Below are positions 34,438 to 45,615 of a stretch of DNA of 64,000 nt, one piece after another (the first letter of the stretch is position 1; each line of letters begins with the position of its first letter). The stretch spans positions 2,356,001 to 2,420,000 of the forward strand of contig JBAOKB010000144.1 of NCBI GenBank assembly GCA_037044905.1, read 5' to 3'. This DNA is from Hortaea werneckii (Eukaryota; Ascomycota; Dothideomycetes; Mycosphaerellales; Teratosphaeriaceae). The position numbers were made by a program, and so were the translations under genes. The notes beneath the pieces are model-generated. The model worked only from the letters and a program-made list of their open reading frames with translations. It ran no database searches and was not told where the DNA came from.

Positions 34438-37040
34438 TTATCGATCGCAGTCCTCAATGCCCCAGTCTGGCGGCAAGCCCCAGAGATCCAGTAGACTCTC
34501 AACTCTGTATTCAGCGGCCCAGCCCATATCCCTCTCGATGCCCCGTAACTGGCTGATGATGGACCTCCGCCAACCTTCAGTCTCCTCGTTGACCTCCTCA
34601 TCGTCCGAGATCCCTAGGACAAGGCCAGCAGTCCAGAGAGGCTGTACGCTGTGTATCCGTGTACCCTCGTCACTGCGTCCAACACCAATTGCTACTATCT
34701 CTTGCGCGTGGGACCGTGAGAGTTGCAAAATCGAGGCGTAGCTAGCATGACGTGCAGCAAGTGAGATACCTGGAGAAGGGTGAGGGCCGGTTAAAGCACA
34801 ATCTCTCGCGCTAAATGGCACAGCTGTGGACATGTGCGGCTTGTTATGCAGTAGTTGTATGCGAGCAAAATGATAGCTCTGCATAATACTCGCGCACATT
34901 GGCCTTGGGAACCACTTCTCAGCGATGCCACCTTTCACCTCTGCTGGTCGTACTGCAGCCGAATGGAAGGTGTCCGGTAGGCCTTCGTACCAGACTCGAA
35001 GTTGTCGGTCTAGGCCTTCCCAGTACTCAAGTAGTTCCCGCTGCCGCACGCCGAGACCTAGAGGGGAGATGCCTTCAGGGAGGTCATCGCCTGCAGAGAT
35101 GAAATTGACGAGTTTCATGAGGAGCCAGATCAAGGCGTTGCAAATCAGATCTTCCGGCATAGCGTTTTCGGGGGTATATTCAGGATGTTCGGGGTTTGAC
35201 GGGCAGACAAGGCCTTCTGGTGTAAGCTTGAGGCCTGCATTCCGCCACATGGCCAAATCGGAGGTGTCGAGACGGGTGGATGTGTTGTTGATAAAGGCCG
35301 AAAGCATGTCTTGTCTAGAAAAGTTCCAGAAGACGGCCTTTCGCCCCTGAGTCAATCGAGCAGCAGGAGACATTTGATTGACAGGTCCAGAAAGGTGGTA
35401 TGTAAAGTTGTCGGCTATTGAGGGTTGCATGGCAAGTGGCATCATCTTGTCTTTCGCAACCTCAAACAATGTTTTCGCTCCATCTAAATGTCTACTCCAC
35501 TCTGAACCGCTGGCGTCAAGAAATTCGTATACACATAAAATAGCCGTAGCGGCCACAAGCTCATCGGAATCAGTGGTAGGCAAAGGCGCCGCTTGTGCCG
35601 CTATAACTGTCTGTGGCGACGCATCTTCTGGTAATGAAGAAGTGGGAGGCCTTGTTGCACCTGCTAATGCCTGCCTCAACAGTGACACTGCGAGGTCATA
35701 ATACTCTCTTGCCTTGCGGACCCAGCCTTCCGTGTCAAGCGCAGGGCCTGGCCAGTACTCAAGCTGACTTTGCCGTCCTATAGTGATCTGACCACCCATG
35801 ACAGGCTTTCGGCCTTTGACCCTAGCAAGACTCTTCGCAGACAAGGCAACGCATGAGTATAGTAGCAAAGGGCACCTTACAGCTAATACCGGTACTTTCG
35901 TAGCAAAGAACAGGTTGAGATCAAACAGATCCATCCAGGTGCCTGCACGCTCGGAATAATCTCGAAGCAGGAATGCGAGTTGAGGGTCGTCTATAGCGGG
36001 TTGCTTGACTAAAGATCCTTCCGAATGTAAGCGAGGCCTGCCAAGTGTGGAAACGTACGATGATGTACGTACGTGATTATGAATTGGGCTTTGCTCCTGA
36101 ACCTGAGGTGTTGAGTGTTGTGGCGGTTCTTTGTGCGTTGGGGTTCCAGTATTTAGTTGTGGGTCGATGTTTGGCTCTGCTGGCGTGATGCCTCCCACCG
36201 AAGCTGGATTGAGTATGAATTCCAAATTGCTATGTTGGTTTGGCGTAGCGTCCACCTGCTGCTGATTTGGTGTCGCGTCCATCTGCTGTTGGTTCGGGGT
36301 ATCCATCTGCTGCGGTGATGGTGTGACTTGCGAGTAGGCGTGCTGAGGGACATCTTCGTTCTGGCCCATGGTTGCGGGTGGAGGGGCATAGCTATACTGA
36401 TCTTGGCTGCTAGCAACAGCACTTAAGGCTTCCAAGCCGTGGGTTGCATAGCCGTGGTAGGCACCGGGCGTTGCGTCAGCTTCATAGCCCACCCCGTTCT
36501 TTCTACCGTCGTCGACGCTCTCTGCATGCTGCGCCAGCTCCGCAAGGCTCGAGACCACATGAGGGTCTTTGATGACTTCCCCGCCCACACTCGCATCCGC
36601 ATCCCGATCCTCGTCATCATACGGATTGTTTGTATACACGAACTTTAGGTCGCGAGGTATTTGGCACCATGTCACCCCTTCTCCGAACGTCTCCTTGTAT
36701 CCATAAAAGCTCTTAAGACTCTCTTCCCCTCGGTTCAATGAAGGGTTCTGTTGATGTCGAAAGGTAATGCCAGAGCTAGGGATGCAGTCTCGATTGGCCT
36801 TGGAGCATTGTGCGCAGACGGGTCGTTCTTCACTACATTTCAGCTATTACAACAAAGGTCAGCACTCCAGTAGCAGGTGTACTATTGACCGCAGCGGATA
36901 TGATGCAGACTCGGCTCGAACATCTACATACCTTCCTCTGCCGGCAGGTGAGGCTGTCAAGGAAGGTTAGCCGGTGTAGCTTGGAGATGAATGTTTAGCG
37001 ATGTTCTCTTCTACCATCCTGTCCTCGATCGCGGCGCCAT
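34438..37040 (-). CDS. Zn2Cys6 transcription factor
   Basis: Fungal binuclear zinc cluster regulator, 817 residues, no frame breaks. Exons 37040-37015 (26 nt), 36953-36932 (22 nt micro-exon) and 36843-34438. Only the spliced product gives the complete cluster, MAPRSRTGCLTCRQRKLKCS followed by EERPVCAQCSKANRDC, with C-x2-C-x6-C-x5-C-x2-C-x6-C spacing. A Gln/Pro-rich linker holds three near-copies of NQQQMDATP. The C-terminal regulatory region (from DDPQLAFLLRDYSERAGTWM) resembles the fungal-specific TF_2 type domain (PF11951-like), with YYDLAVSLLRQAL and AATAILCVYEFLDA helices. Target pathway unknown; neighbouring genes do not form a cluster. Confidence 0.9.
36932..36953 (-). other. 22-nt micro-exon encoding part of the zinc cluster
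   Basis: Flanked by TTGACAG acceptor and GTATGT donor. It encodes LTCRQRK plus the last base of the first cluster cysteine, so skipping would destroy the Zn2Cys6 domain and shift the frame. Confidence 0.85.
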
Positions 37041-38462
37041 ACCGACCGCTCGACCACTTGCTTGCGACTGCCAGGCTCTGCAGCTTTGCCGTGCGACCAG
37101 CTCGTTGTTGTGTCTGTGGTTCTGCCTGTCTACAGTACTTTCCTGTCCCCGCCTCCACACGACGGTCGGTCGGACTTCCACTTTCGGCTGCCCCGCCACG
37201 CCGCCTCAGCTGCCTTGGTCCGAGCAGCTTGCCGATCGGCGGGGCGTTTCGACTTCACGTCGTCAACTCTATACCAGCTATACCTACCATGGGAACTGTC
37301 ATAAATTTGCGAGAGAGCTTCTTCACTATTTTCTGTGTGCGCCCGTCTTCTCTTAACGTTCCGTGAAGTCGACTGAATGGGACTTAAAGCGACCTTCCAC
37401 GACTTCCTCCATCCTCTAGGGACCGAAAGACACCTGGCTACATGACCTCTGGATTTGAAAGGCTTTCTTTCACGCAGCCTCTGGGATTGTGTCGCGCACC
37501 GTTAGACGGGATTGCCATGAAATCAACTTCTGGGGGCGTCCGGCTTCGCAAGTTTTATCGTCGCATCTCAACTATGTCAATGTGCCACCATGGACTACGC
37601 CTGGCTTGTCCACTGCAGCTGTAGTTTTACGATCGGTGCCAGGGCTCACATGCGGCTACATTGATGCTTGCCTGTCGCAGACTCTATATATCCCATTATG
37701 CGCTAGTTCTGTGTTGGCGGCGACACCCTGATTTGCACTGAATAGATGTTTCTCTTTACCTACCTGCGAATAGACACTATGCTGAAACGCCCAGCCGGCA
37801 CCACACATCATCGCGTCAAAGACAGGACAATACCGCAAGCTTGGGGCATCTCGGAGGGCGGTCCCATGCGCAGCTATGTAGCCATACTCTCGTACGTAAA
37901 GATTGCAAGTGCTGCTACCACTTTTAGCTTGGTGAGAAACATTCAACCCTCTGGTGGCATTTCCAGCTCCCCGCATGCGAAACGACCGCACCTTTTGGGA
38001 AATGTCGCACACAGAGGAGCGAGAGGTTGAGAACTCTGTCCCACTGACAGGTTATCATGCCTCACATCTCTTCGCTTTTCCCTCCTTTCTTTTTTTCTTC
38101 CCAGATTTCCATCTCATGCAACACGGCTCCAGGCACACGACCATTCTCGGTGAAGATTTGCACCTCCTACCAGCGACACACTGGCAAGTTGATACAGCAC
38201 CGCCGACGAAGTGCTTTCGAGCTAGCAGCGCCTAAAAGCAGTCCTGCACCACACCAGGTGTTCAGTCAGACATTGTATGCAGCGTGAGCATTGCAGTAAA
38301 AGCCGGCTCAACTATCGCTAGAAAGTATGTTCCCCCTTGCCCCCCTTGATGAATTTCCTCCCAGCCTTGCTCATTCCTTCCCCCTGATGTCAAGCTCACC
38401 ATCGACATTTTACGGTTTAGCTTGACGCTTCAAGACATGAGCTAACCGTTGTACAGAGCAGG
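37041..38462. other. Intergenic, 1.4 kb, divergent promoters
   Basis: Upstream of both the Zn2Cys6 gene and the disordered hypothetical gene. Pyrimidine-rich stretches near 38080-38100. No gene recognised. Confidence 0.5.
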
Positions 38463-39314
38463 ATGGCATCTGCAAGCGTAGGGTCGAAGGAAGCACCATG
38501 CACGCCGAGGAAGGCAGTCAGCTTCGCGGCACCTTTGCCGACGACGCCTTTTAACCAAGAGACAGAGAACGATCCATGGGAGTTCTTTCCGGAGTGGCAA
38601 TATCCGAACTCGGCGATGCGAGACGACACCAAGAGTTACGACGAAGAGTACCGCGCCGCCCTTCTGGCCGAGCGAAACAAAGCGAGGACCTACGGCAGCC
38701 CTCTTCCACTTGCCAAGAAACAAGAACTGGCCCAACTTAGTCTCCGTTGTGGTCCTTTCGAGGCATTCCGAACTCCGACGCGCCGAAGAAGACAACGGCC
38801 GTCACTGCAGTCTGTGCCAACAGATGAGCAAGCTCACTCTCACCAACACGAGGAGCGCCCGTCACCTTCACCAATGAAGGTTGACACCCCCAGCTACAAC
38901 AAAGGGCTGCGGGAGAGCAGGAATACACATCACTGGCAGTCGACTAGCAGTCTTCTGACCCAGAACCGATGGACTGCTCGTGGTAGCACACCAACGCACC
39001 ACAACCTGTGTCATGCTTTTAATTTGCTGCGTTCAGTTTTGCTGCGTTCAGTTTTGCTTTTAAAAACCAACCTCACCCCAACAAACCTCACCTCTTACTT
39101 TAAAAACTCTCGCCATAAATCTTTCTCTAAAATCCGCGCCTCGCCACAGCCGGCACCTTCACGCGGTGCGAGGTGTTCGCACCAAGACCGGCTTTTTCTT
39201 CTGGATGCGCGACACACCGATGGAACAGCACCGCAAACCCACCGGCCGGATTTCGACCATTTCTTCACGGAATCGGTAGCCGCTCTGGGCCTGGTGGAGG
39301 ATGCCTGGGCGTAG
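38463..39314 (+). CDS. Hypothetical disordered protein
   Basis: 283-residue open frame with a good context ATG. The first ~125 residues look like real protein: EAPCTPRKAVSFAAPLPTTP, then a WEFFPEWQYPNSAM motif and a helical DEEYRAALLAERNKARTYGS segment. The C-terminal half is low-complexity, basic, and includes a 15-base tandem duplication encoding LLRSV twice; it may instead be intron or 3' UTR read through. No family recognised. The true 3' end is uncertain. Confidence 0.5.
   Translation: MASASVGSKEAPCTPRKAVSFAAPLPTTPFNQETENDPWEFFPEWQYPNSAMRDDTKSYDEEYRAALLAERNKARTYGSPLPLAKKQELAQLSLRCGPFEAFRTPTRRRRQRPSLQSVPTDEQAHSHQHEERPSPSPMKVDTPSYNKGLRESRNTHHWQSTSSLLTQNRWTARGSTPTHHNLCHAFNLLRSVLLRSVLLLKTNLTPTNLTSYFKNSRHKSFSKIRASPQPAPSRGARCSHQDRLFLLDARHTDGTAPQTHRPDFDHFFTESVAALGLVEDAWA
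39026..39055 (+). repeat. 15-bp perfect tandem duplication
   Basis: GCTGCGTTCAGTTTT occurs twice head to tail, keeping the frame of the hypothetical gene. Confidence 0.95.
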
Positions 39315-39548
39315 CAGGAGGCGCTTGGCATGGGATGGTGCCGCATATGAGGTGCGGGCCCGGAGGACTTCATTGGTGGCCAATAGTGTTGGTTGTGGCA
39401 TTCGCAGGCTCGACGAAATGTCATAGGTAGCTCATGGACGAAGAACAAGAAGGCACATGATTGTTGAACTATATTCGCTCTTTTCATCGTCGTCGGTTTC
39501 AAAGTCTAGATCTATAGCGTCTATGAAACATGTGGGAGCTGAAAATTA

Positions 39549-40277
39549 TCACCACTGAATGGTCTCACCAAACCTGTCATAGAACTTCCCACTGTCCTCC
39601 TTGCCCCAACTTTCAATCAGCGGCAGCAAGCCTTCCACGCTTTCTTGCGCCGTAATCGCACCTTCCTCCTTCCACTTGACCAGCTTCGTTTCCACACGCC
39701 CAGGATGACAGACTACAAAGGTGACTTCGGGTACATCGACTACAAAGGATCGGATGATGGCGTTTAGGGCTGCTTTGCTTGCTCTGTAGGCGTAGGCGGA
39801 GCCAGCGGAGCGATTGCCAGGGAAGTTGTTGCCTAGACTGCCCATGCGGGAGGACATGACGATGACTTTCGCGGCCTTGGCTTTAAGGAGATTGCTCATG
39901 ATAGCGCGGAAAAGCATGAAGGTGCCGGCGGCGTTGATGTTGAACGTTCGGGTTAACGTGGCAAAGTCCATAGCCTCCATAGTCTCGCACGCATCGACGT
40001 CGCCACGCTTCTCCCGTTCCAGATGAGGCACCAAACCTCGAATGCCAGCGGAATGGATGACTAGGTCAATGGGCTGCTCCTTGATTTCTCGGACAAAGGA
40101 ATCGATCGAAGGCTCGTCCGTCACATCGACAGCCCAAGATCGGACGTTCTCATGGACGCATGATATCTGCTCTCGGTCTATGGCGAAGACCTGTGTGTGT
40201 TCCTGATGGCGGTATGCCTCGACGAACGCTGCGCCTAGGCCATTGGCGGCACCTGTCACGAGGATAGTAGTCGGCAT
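39549..40277 (-). CDS. Short-chain dehydrogenase/reductase
   Basis: NAD(P)-dependent oxidoreductase, classical SDR, 242 residues. From the chosen ATG the protein begins MPTTILVTGAANGLGAAFVE, containing the TGxxxGxG cofactor motif; the frame is open upstream but that part is non-protein-like. The NAG-type motif appears as HSAG, catalytic Ser in VIVMSSRMGSLG, and the YxxxK pair in YAYRASKAALN. The Asp in FAIDRE after strand 2 suggests NAD preference (inference). The closest style is the C-factor/sniffer-like SDRs. Substrate unknown. Diverges from the PIN-domain gene. Confidence 0.88.
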   Translation of the reverse strand: MPTTILVTGAANGLGAAFVEAYRHQEHTQVFAIDREQISCVHENVRSWAVDVTDEPSIDSFVREIKEQPIDLVIHSAGIRGLVPHLEREKRGDVDACETMEAMDFATLTRTFNINAAGTFMLFRAIMSNLLKAKAAKVIVMSSRMGSLGNNFPGNRSAGSAYAYRASKAALNAIIRSFVVDVPEVTFVVCHPGRVETKLVKWKEEGAITAQESVEGLLPLIESWGKEDSGKFYDRFGETIQW

Positions 40278-40840
40278 TGTCTTGTCACAGCCATCTTGCG
40301 CCTGCAGGGGCCCCGAAGAGGCCGACGAGGCCGAGTATTTTACCCTTCTCTTCCCGCTGCTGCAGTGGTGGGGCTCGGTGGATTGGCTCGTGCGCAACGT
40401 CGAAGTCGCACACTTGCCGGTACAGTAGTGACATTGATTTGCTTGTGCCTTCCTTTACCGCTACCACATTCACGAATACCCAACGATGCTTGGACCGCAG
40501 CTGTCCGCTGATCTATGCGGCAACGCTTCCCACGATCGCTCCTTCAGCGGCGCCCCGGTCGCACCTTAGAAACCCACAAGAGCAAGTGAATGATGCCGAA
40601 GCTTGGTACTTGAACAAACACAATCCAAATAATGAATAACCACCACCATCACCACCACCACCCTGCACCGGTAGGCCTCGCTCTTTGTCCGCCTAGCTGC
40701 CTACTTTATTTCTACATTTGCTCTCGCCCAAGCGACGGCATCTCACACTCTCGCTGCTTCGCTACATGCGACTACAACGTCACAACAATACACACTCTCA
40801 CACGGGTCTGCAGGATACTCGCCCTCGCTCCGCCGGCAAG
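40278..40840. promoter_or_regulatory. Divergent promoter region, SDR / PIN gene
   Basis: 563 bases between opposite-strand starts. A CAT/CAC-rich run at 40640-40663 gives a chance poly-His frame. No specific site identified. Confidence 0.5.
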
Positions 40841-42319
40841 ATGCGCGGCAACACTCGCCAGCGCCCGGCTTCCCACCACGGCCCTCCGGCGCATGCGCAA
40901 AGCCCCATCGCGCCTGCGCGCAAGATCTTCAACTGCATCGTCGACGACACGGCTCTGGTGGCGGGTGTGAAGAGGAGCACGCGGAACGGGATCCGGCAGT
41001 GGGTTAAGAACGGCCAAATCCGCCTGTTTGTGCCTCTCCATGGTGTGTGAAGGACACAAGGAAAGGGTCCGCGAATGTATTGCTGACGGTTGATAGCGCT
41101 GGAACAGCTTGGCAAGCAGAAGGGCATGACCAATCGTCACGGCGAAGATGTACGGGAGACGTTACAGTGGTTGGACGACGCGACGAACAAATACCCGAAT
41201 GCTGTAACGCTTCAGGGCGGCGACCAGTACTACGAGAATTGGAACGAAGTCGAAAGGTTTGCTGTACCGCGCACCCTCTTCTCGGAGAACGACCACATCC
41301 CGGAGCCAGAACCGGAGCCGGAAACGAATGGCCTACCAGAACAAGCTGGCAAGCTCAGCCTCGAAGACAAACCTCAAAAGGTTTCGGGTAGCTCTGCAGC
41401 ATCGGCGGGCTCAGGTTCAGCATCCCCGTCCTCCATGCAAAGCGAGCGCTCCAGCCTAAGTCCAGTGTCTCCTCCTACAAGTCCCACAAAGGATATGTCT
41501 TCGCCCGCCAAACCAATGTCGAAGCCGGCGCCTGAAACAACAGCCTCGTCAAGTGCGAGTGTGCCGCAGAGACTGCAACCTCTCCTGAACTACATTCTCT
41601 GGCGCATTCACCAAGAGCTGAACCCCGCAGCAGCACTCGAGTCATTCATCTTCCTTTGCAATGACCCAAACAAGGTCCAGTATGCCCGCGGTTTTGACAT
41701 CAGGAGCAAGCGACTGGAGCAGCTGCGCGATGTCATTGGAAGGGAGGACCGCGACTGGCGCAATCGTCAGAGCATGCTCAACCGCGAGAACCAGCAGCAA
41801 AGCAGCCCGACAGCCACCAACCCCAGCAAGGATGCCGAGGAAGATGATGACGAGGTCGTCTACAAACCCTCCTGTTCCACGTGGCCAGCCGCTGTGACTC
41901 AACAGCAGCCGCAGCGATCACAAGCCAACGTCATGGATCCAAATGAGTTTGGACGCAACACCCAACCGGCGCACCAGGAGATGCAACCAACGACTCCCCG
42001 TACGAACCATGCGCAGCCACAGCAGGCCCGCGGTGGCCACGCGTCGAATGGCAATCGTGGAAATCAGCGTGGAGGTATGAGGGGCTCTCCTCGCGGTCGC
42101 GGCACTGCCCTGAACGGCCGTGGTGGCTTTGCGCCTGGAAGTCGCGTACCTGCAGCTATGCAACCCGGCGTGCAGCCCAACGGCGAATCGATCCCGACAG
42201 CTTTGCCCGTCCAAGGGGCAGTGGATATACCGGTCGCGGCGGCAGGAAGCTTTGGGTCCCGACATGAGAACCGAATGGGATGCTCACACGAGGGGCGTAA
42301 GATGATACAAATTGACTGA
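40841..42319 (+). CDS. PIN-domain-like protein with RG-rich tail
   Basis: 474 residues from exons 40841-41042 and 41097-42319 (54-nt intron with a TGCTGACG branch-like element). The N-terminal part carries a PIN-like nuclease fold: KIFNCIVDDTALVAGVKRS with the acidic residues of strand 1, then LFVPLHALEQLGKQK, the last created by the splice. Middle: acidic and Ser/Pro-rich linker, then a helical segment PLLNYILWRIHQELNPAAALESFIFLCNDPNKVQ. The C-terminus is Arg/Gly-rich (GMRGSPRGRGTALNGRGG), typical of RNA binding. Suggests an RNA-associated factor; whether it cleaves RNA depends on all catalytic acids, which I cannot verify. The last ~40 residues look atypical and may be another frame break. 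Confidence 0.75.
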
Positions 42320-42794
42320 AAGCACTTAATGTGCTAATGCATCTAACAAGATGAGCCTCAGCAAGAACAAAGGAGCGGCAGATTTTGACTGTGCCAGCAC
42401 ATGGAACTGGAACTCATGACAGAATGGTGTGGAAAGGACGCCAAGAAAACCACTGGTCTCCTTGAGCATTCTACTCAGCCACCGGTCGTTTCCTAACCCG
42501 AGAAGAGGAGCAGAGACACGTGACAGAGAGTCAGGACGGAAATGCGAGTTGAGAGGAAGGACGGTGACAAGAATGGAGACATTGCGGATCTCAGATTGAT
42601 AGTGTTGATTGGTTCATGCGTTGATTACTTTGCTTGCTTTGCTCACAGAGACTGAGATGAAATTTTAGGATGAGCTTTGCTTTGTTCTAGAGAACAGAAA
42701 GAATGCAGTCTTGTTTTTTGCACCTACATACGACCGCACTTTTGCACATTCTCAGCCTTGTTCTGACCGTAATACAGCTCCCTACGACTTCTGA
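42320..42794. other. Intergenic 3' flanks
   Basis: Convergent spacer between the PIN-domain and xylulokinase genes; nothing recognised. Confidence 0.5.
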
Positions 42795-44576
42795 CTATCG
42801 GGTCCACGACAACGCCTCCGGTCTTGGTCCCATGTTGCTCACCCTCCTGCTTAGTACGTGCTTCTCCACCTTGTCAAAACCTGTCGTTGCCTCGCCATAC
42901 GTTTCGAACAGTCCCTCCTTGTAACCTTCAGCGACCTTCTTCACGAACTTGTCCTCGTCCCACCGACTACCGATCAGTTCCTCAAACGTCTGGTTGCCCT
43001 TCCTCTCGCAACCCCATACTGCCTTGTAAGCAGATCCAAGCGCGCAGGCATTGCCGCCAATGTCGAGCTTGAACACGCCCTCCTGGCTGCCGAGGACCTC
43101 GCCAGCGATCTTGGCAATAGCCGGGTTGGCTGACCCACCGCCTACAAGATAGACGCGGCGAGGCTGAGGTGGGATCTCCTTGCCCGTCACCGAATGCTTC
43201 ATCGGCGGCACCAGGCTGGCCGACCGTAGACGCAAAGACAGCATCTGGGACTCGATGATGTTGCGGGCATCGTCCGGCAAGAAGTCATTGGGCAGGCTCT
43301 TCAGCTCACCGGACTTGGGCACGTATCCATATCGCCACTGGCCTGAGCGCAAGTTCGGGACGATTTCCGGTCGCGGGAAGTACAGGCCGAGGCGCATATC
43401 ATCGCCTGGCTGCTTCTGCGAAAGGGGTGGCGTGGAAGTGGCAACCTCGTTGAACTTGTCCCAGCTAGTGCTGTTGTCGCCGTTGAGCGTGTTTCGGATC
43501 TGTTCGCGGGCCAGGCCGCCGTTCTTGTAGCAAAGCATGAACATGTACAGGCCGGCGGTGGTCGGGTGGTTCATGAAGTGGTATGATGGGTCTGCCCGGT
43601 ACATAGGCGTGCTCATGAGGAAGGTCGTGCTCGTGCCCAGTGATACCATTGCGTCCGACGCCTGAAGCGGGAGTGCGAGGATCGTAGATGGGTTGTCGCC
43701 AGTAAATGGAATCACCTTGCAGTCTGCTGGGAATCCATAGCGCTTCGTGAAGTAGTTGCTGACATAACCGAAGGCGTCGCCACCACTCTCAGGCGTACCG
43801 CCCAGTTTCTTCAGGAGCTCGGGGACCTTGTCCTTGCCACCGGCTGTCAGTTCCAGGAGCTTCTCATTGTAGGCGCCCTTGTGGACCTCCCACAGGTTCA
43901 TGCCAGTGACATCGCTGATGTCGATTGGAGCCCACTTTCCGAGGAAGACGGAAGCCAGGAAGGAGGAAACGAGCGAGATCCTGCCTGTCTGCTCGTAGTG
44001 CGAAGGGTACTTGCTGCGGTATCGCATGATCTGAGGTCCACTGAATCGGTGATGGGCCTTGCTGCCTGTTACCTCTGCCAGCTTCTCAGGGCTGCCCAGC
44101 TGGGCATCGAATGCATCGCACTGCTTTTGGGTGCTAGCGTCTTGCCAGTTCGGGCTCATGGGATGAGCGAAAGCGCCCACTCTCTCGCCCTTGCTGCCAG
44201 GCTCCAGTTGCTCGATCAATGTCTTGCTGGAGTCCAGGCTCTGCAGCATCTTCTCGGCATCGTGAGTCCAGAAGACTGTGCCGTGTTGCATGCCGGCTCC
44301 AGATAGGCCCTTCACTCGGCTGAAGTCAAGCCCTTGATCCCGTAGGCGGTCCAGCACCAGGTTGACAGACTCTAGCCACATGGCAGGTGGAGCGAAGACT
44401 TCACCTTCGGCTGGGTTCGTGAGCACACCCTTCTCAATGCCATACTTCCCCATATCCGCATCGAAATCGACCTTGGCTTCATGGATGAGCTTGAGGTTCG
44501 AGTCCACGCAGATGCCCTTCAGCTGTTGAGTGGACAGGTCGAAACCCATGTACAACGGCCCAGCGCTGCCCGCCAT
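42795..44576 (-). CDS. XKS1: D-xylulose kinase
   Basis: Phosphorylates D-xylulose to D-xylulose 5-phosphate, linking pentose catabolism to the pentose phosphate pathway. FGGY-family kinase, 593 residues, within the usual size range for fungal enzymes. N-terminal [17 protein letters not shown] phosphate loop; [15 protein letters not shown] substrate region; [17 protein letters not shown] and [15 protein letters not shown] in the core; [20 protein letters not shown] near the C-terminus. No introns. The last ~20 residues (after [10 protein letters not shown]) are unlike relatives, and a missing A near 42862 would give [14 protein letters not shown] instead, so the end may be misread. Divergent from the thioredoxin gene. 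Confidence 0.93.
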   Translation of the reverse strand: MAGSAGPLYMGFDLSTQQLKGICVDSNLKLIHEAKVDFDADMGKYGIEKGVLTNPAEGEVFAPPAMWLESVNLVLDRLRDQGLDFSRVKGLSGAGMQHGTVFWTHDAEKMLQSLDSSKTLIEQLEPGSKGERVGAFAHPMSPNWQDASTQKQCDAFDAQLGSPEKLAEVTGSKAHHRFSGPQIMRYRSKYPSHYEQTGRISLVSSFLASVFLGKWAPIDISDVTGMNLWEVHKGAYNEKLLELTAGGKDKVPELLKKLGGTPESGGDAFGYVSNYFTKRYGFPADCKVIPFTGDNPSTILALPLQASDAMVSLGTSTTFLMSTPMYRADPSYHFMNHPTTAGLYMFMLCYKNGGLAREQIRNTLNGDNSTSWDKFNEVATSTPPLSQKQPGDDMRLGLYFPRPEIVPNLRSGQWRYGYVPKSGELKSLPNDFLPDDARNIIESQMLSLRLRSASLVPPMKHSVTGKEIPPQPRRVYLVGGGSANPAIAKIAGEVLGSQEGVFKLDIGGNACALGSAYKAVWGCERKGNQTFEELIGSRWDEDKFVKKVAEGYKEGLFETYGEATTGFDKVEKHVLSRRVSNMGPRPEALSWTR

Positions 44577-45107
44577 CTTGCTTGCAAATACTGTCTTCAG
44601 TAAGGACTACTGTGCTGCTGGTGAAAATCTCGTCAAGGTTCAAAATACTATGTCAACCGTGAGGAAAAGGCTCAGCTATACACGCTGGACTTCTCAATGG
44701 ATCGAGACTGCTTGGGTAGTGGGAGGCAACGTGACAGGAAATAATACTATATGAGAAACAGAAGAAATCTTTCCCAACCTACGCTCGATCGAATCCTTCT
44801 GATGAGCACTCACATCTTAGCTAAAGTCCAGAGCCCACACTTCCGGCAACAGCGTCACAACGTGGACCAGGCTGAGAAAACGTAGCCAATTGACGTTCGC
44901 TTGACGCCAGCGCTGGGGAATGACGTGAGCCGTGGCCAGCTTGTCGGCGACCGCAGCCTAATTGGCGGATGAACTCACGATCACGTGTCAGCTGCTGCGA
45001 CGACATCATTAGGTCTCCACCATTGATAACCCCGGGGTGTGGATGTTTATCGAACCCATCTTTGTCGAAAGCTGGAAATCGCGACTGCAAAAGTGATAGA
45101 CAACAAC
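44577..45107. promoter_or_regulatory. Divergent promoter region, xylulokinase / thioredoxin
   Basis: 531 bases between the two start codons. No operator recognised. Confidence 0.5.
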
Positions 45108-45443
45108 ATGGAAGAACTCACCGATCGAAACAGCTACGTCAAGGCCACCATGGCAGACGGCCTCTGTGTCCTCGAAGCTACTACGACTTGGTGCACTCAA
45201 TGCAAGGCGATTGCCCCTTTCGTGGACAAGATGATCAAGAAGTACCCGGATGCTCGCTTCTACAAGTATGACACGGATACTGCGGACGACATCTCGCAGG
45301 AATTAAATGCGCGCCAAATGCCAACCTTCCATCTGTTCAAGGATGGAGATCTCATGGACAGTGTCACGGGCGCGAAAGCGGAAGCGCTTGAGAAGCTCAT
45401 TAAGGAGAGCTACGATGGCAAGGTCGTCGAAGGCGATGGCTGA
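45108..45443 (+). CDS. Thioredoxin with CTQC active site
   Basis: 111-residue thioredoxin-fold protein, single exon. The frame is open upstream, but MEELTDRNSYVKA is the first ATG and gives normal length. Strand 3 LCVLEATTTWCTQCKAIAPF contains the active site W-C-T-Q-C in place of W-C-G-P-C; both cysteines are kept. The cis-proline loop is intact (RQMPTFHLFKDGD), as is the C-terminal helix. The altered dipeptide between the cysteines should change redox potential, so it may act as a specialised oxidoreductase and not the main cytosolic thioredoxin. Partner unknown. Confidence 0.88.
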   Translation: MEELTDRNSYVKATMADGLCVLEATTTWCTQCKAIAPFVDKMIKKYPDARFYKYDTDTADDISQELNARQMPTFHLFKDGDLMDSVTGAKAEALEKLIKESYDGKVVEGDG

Positions 45444-45615
45444 AAATGGTACTGGGCTAGGATCAGACGTCATGCTTTGATGAGATTCATTGCCACAACA
45501 CATAGATCGAACAAAAGTCGATCCGCAGTCGATCCGACAAACGGAGTTCCGCATAGTGGTGAGAAACTGCAGATAATAATTCGCGGGATGGGTATCTTGA
45601 ATCAACGCAGAACGC

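Noticed and set aside
40632..40970. Protein starting with seven histidines
   Set aside because: Chance reading of a CACCAT-rich promoter run; the PIN gene starts at 40841 in another context.
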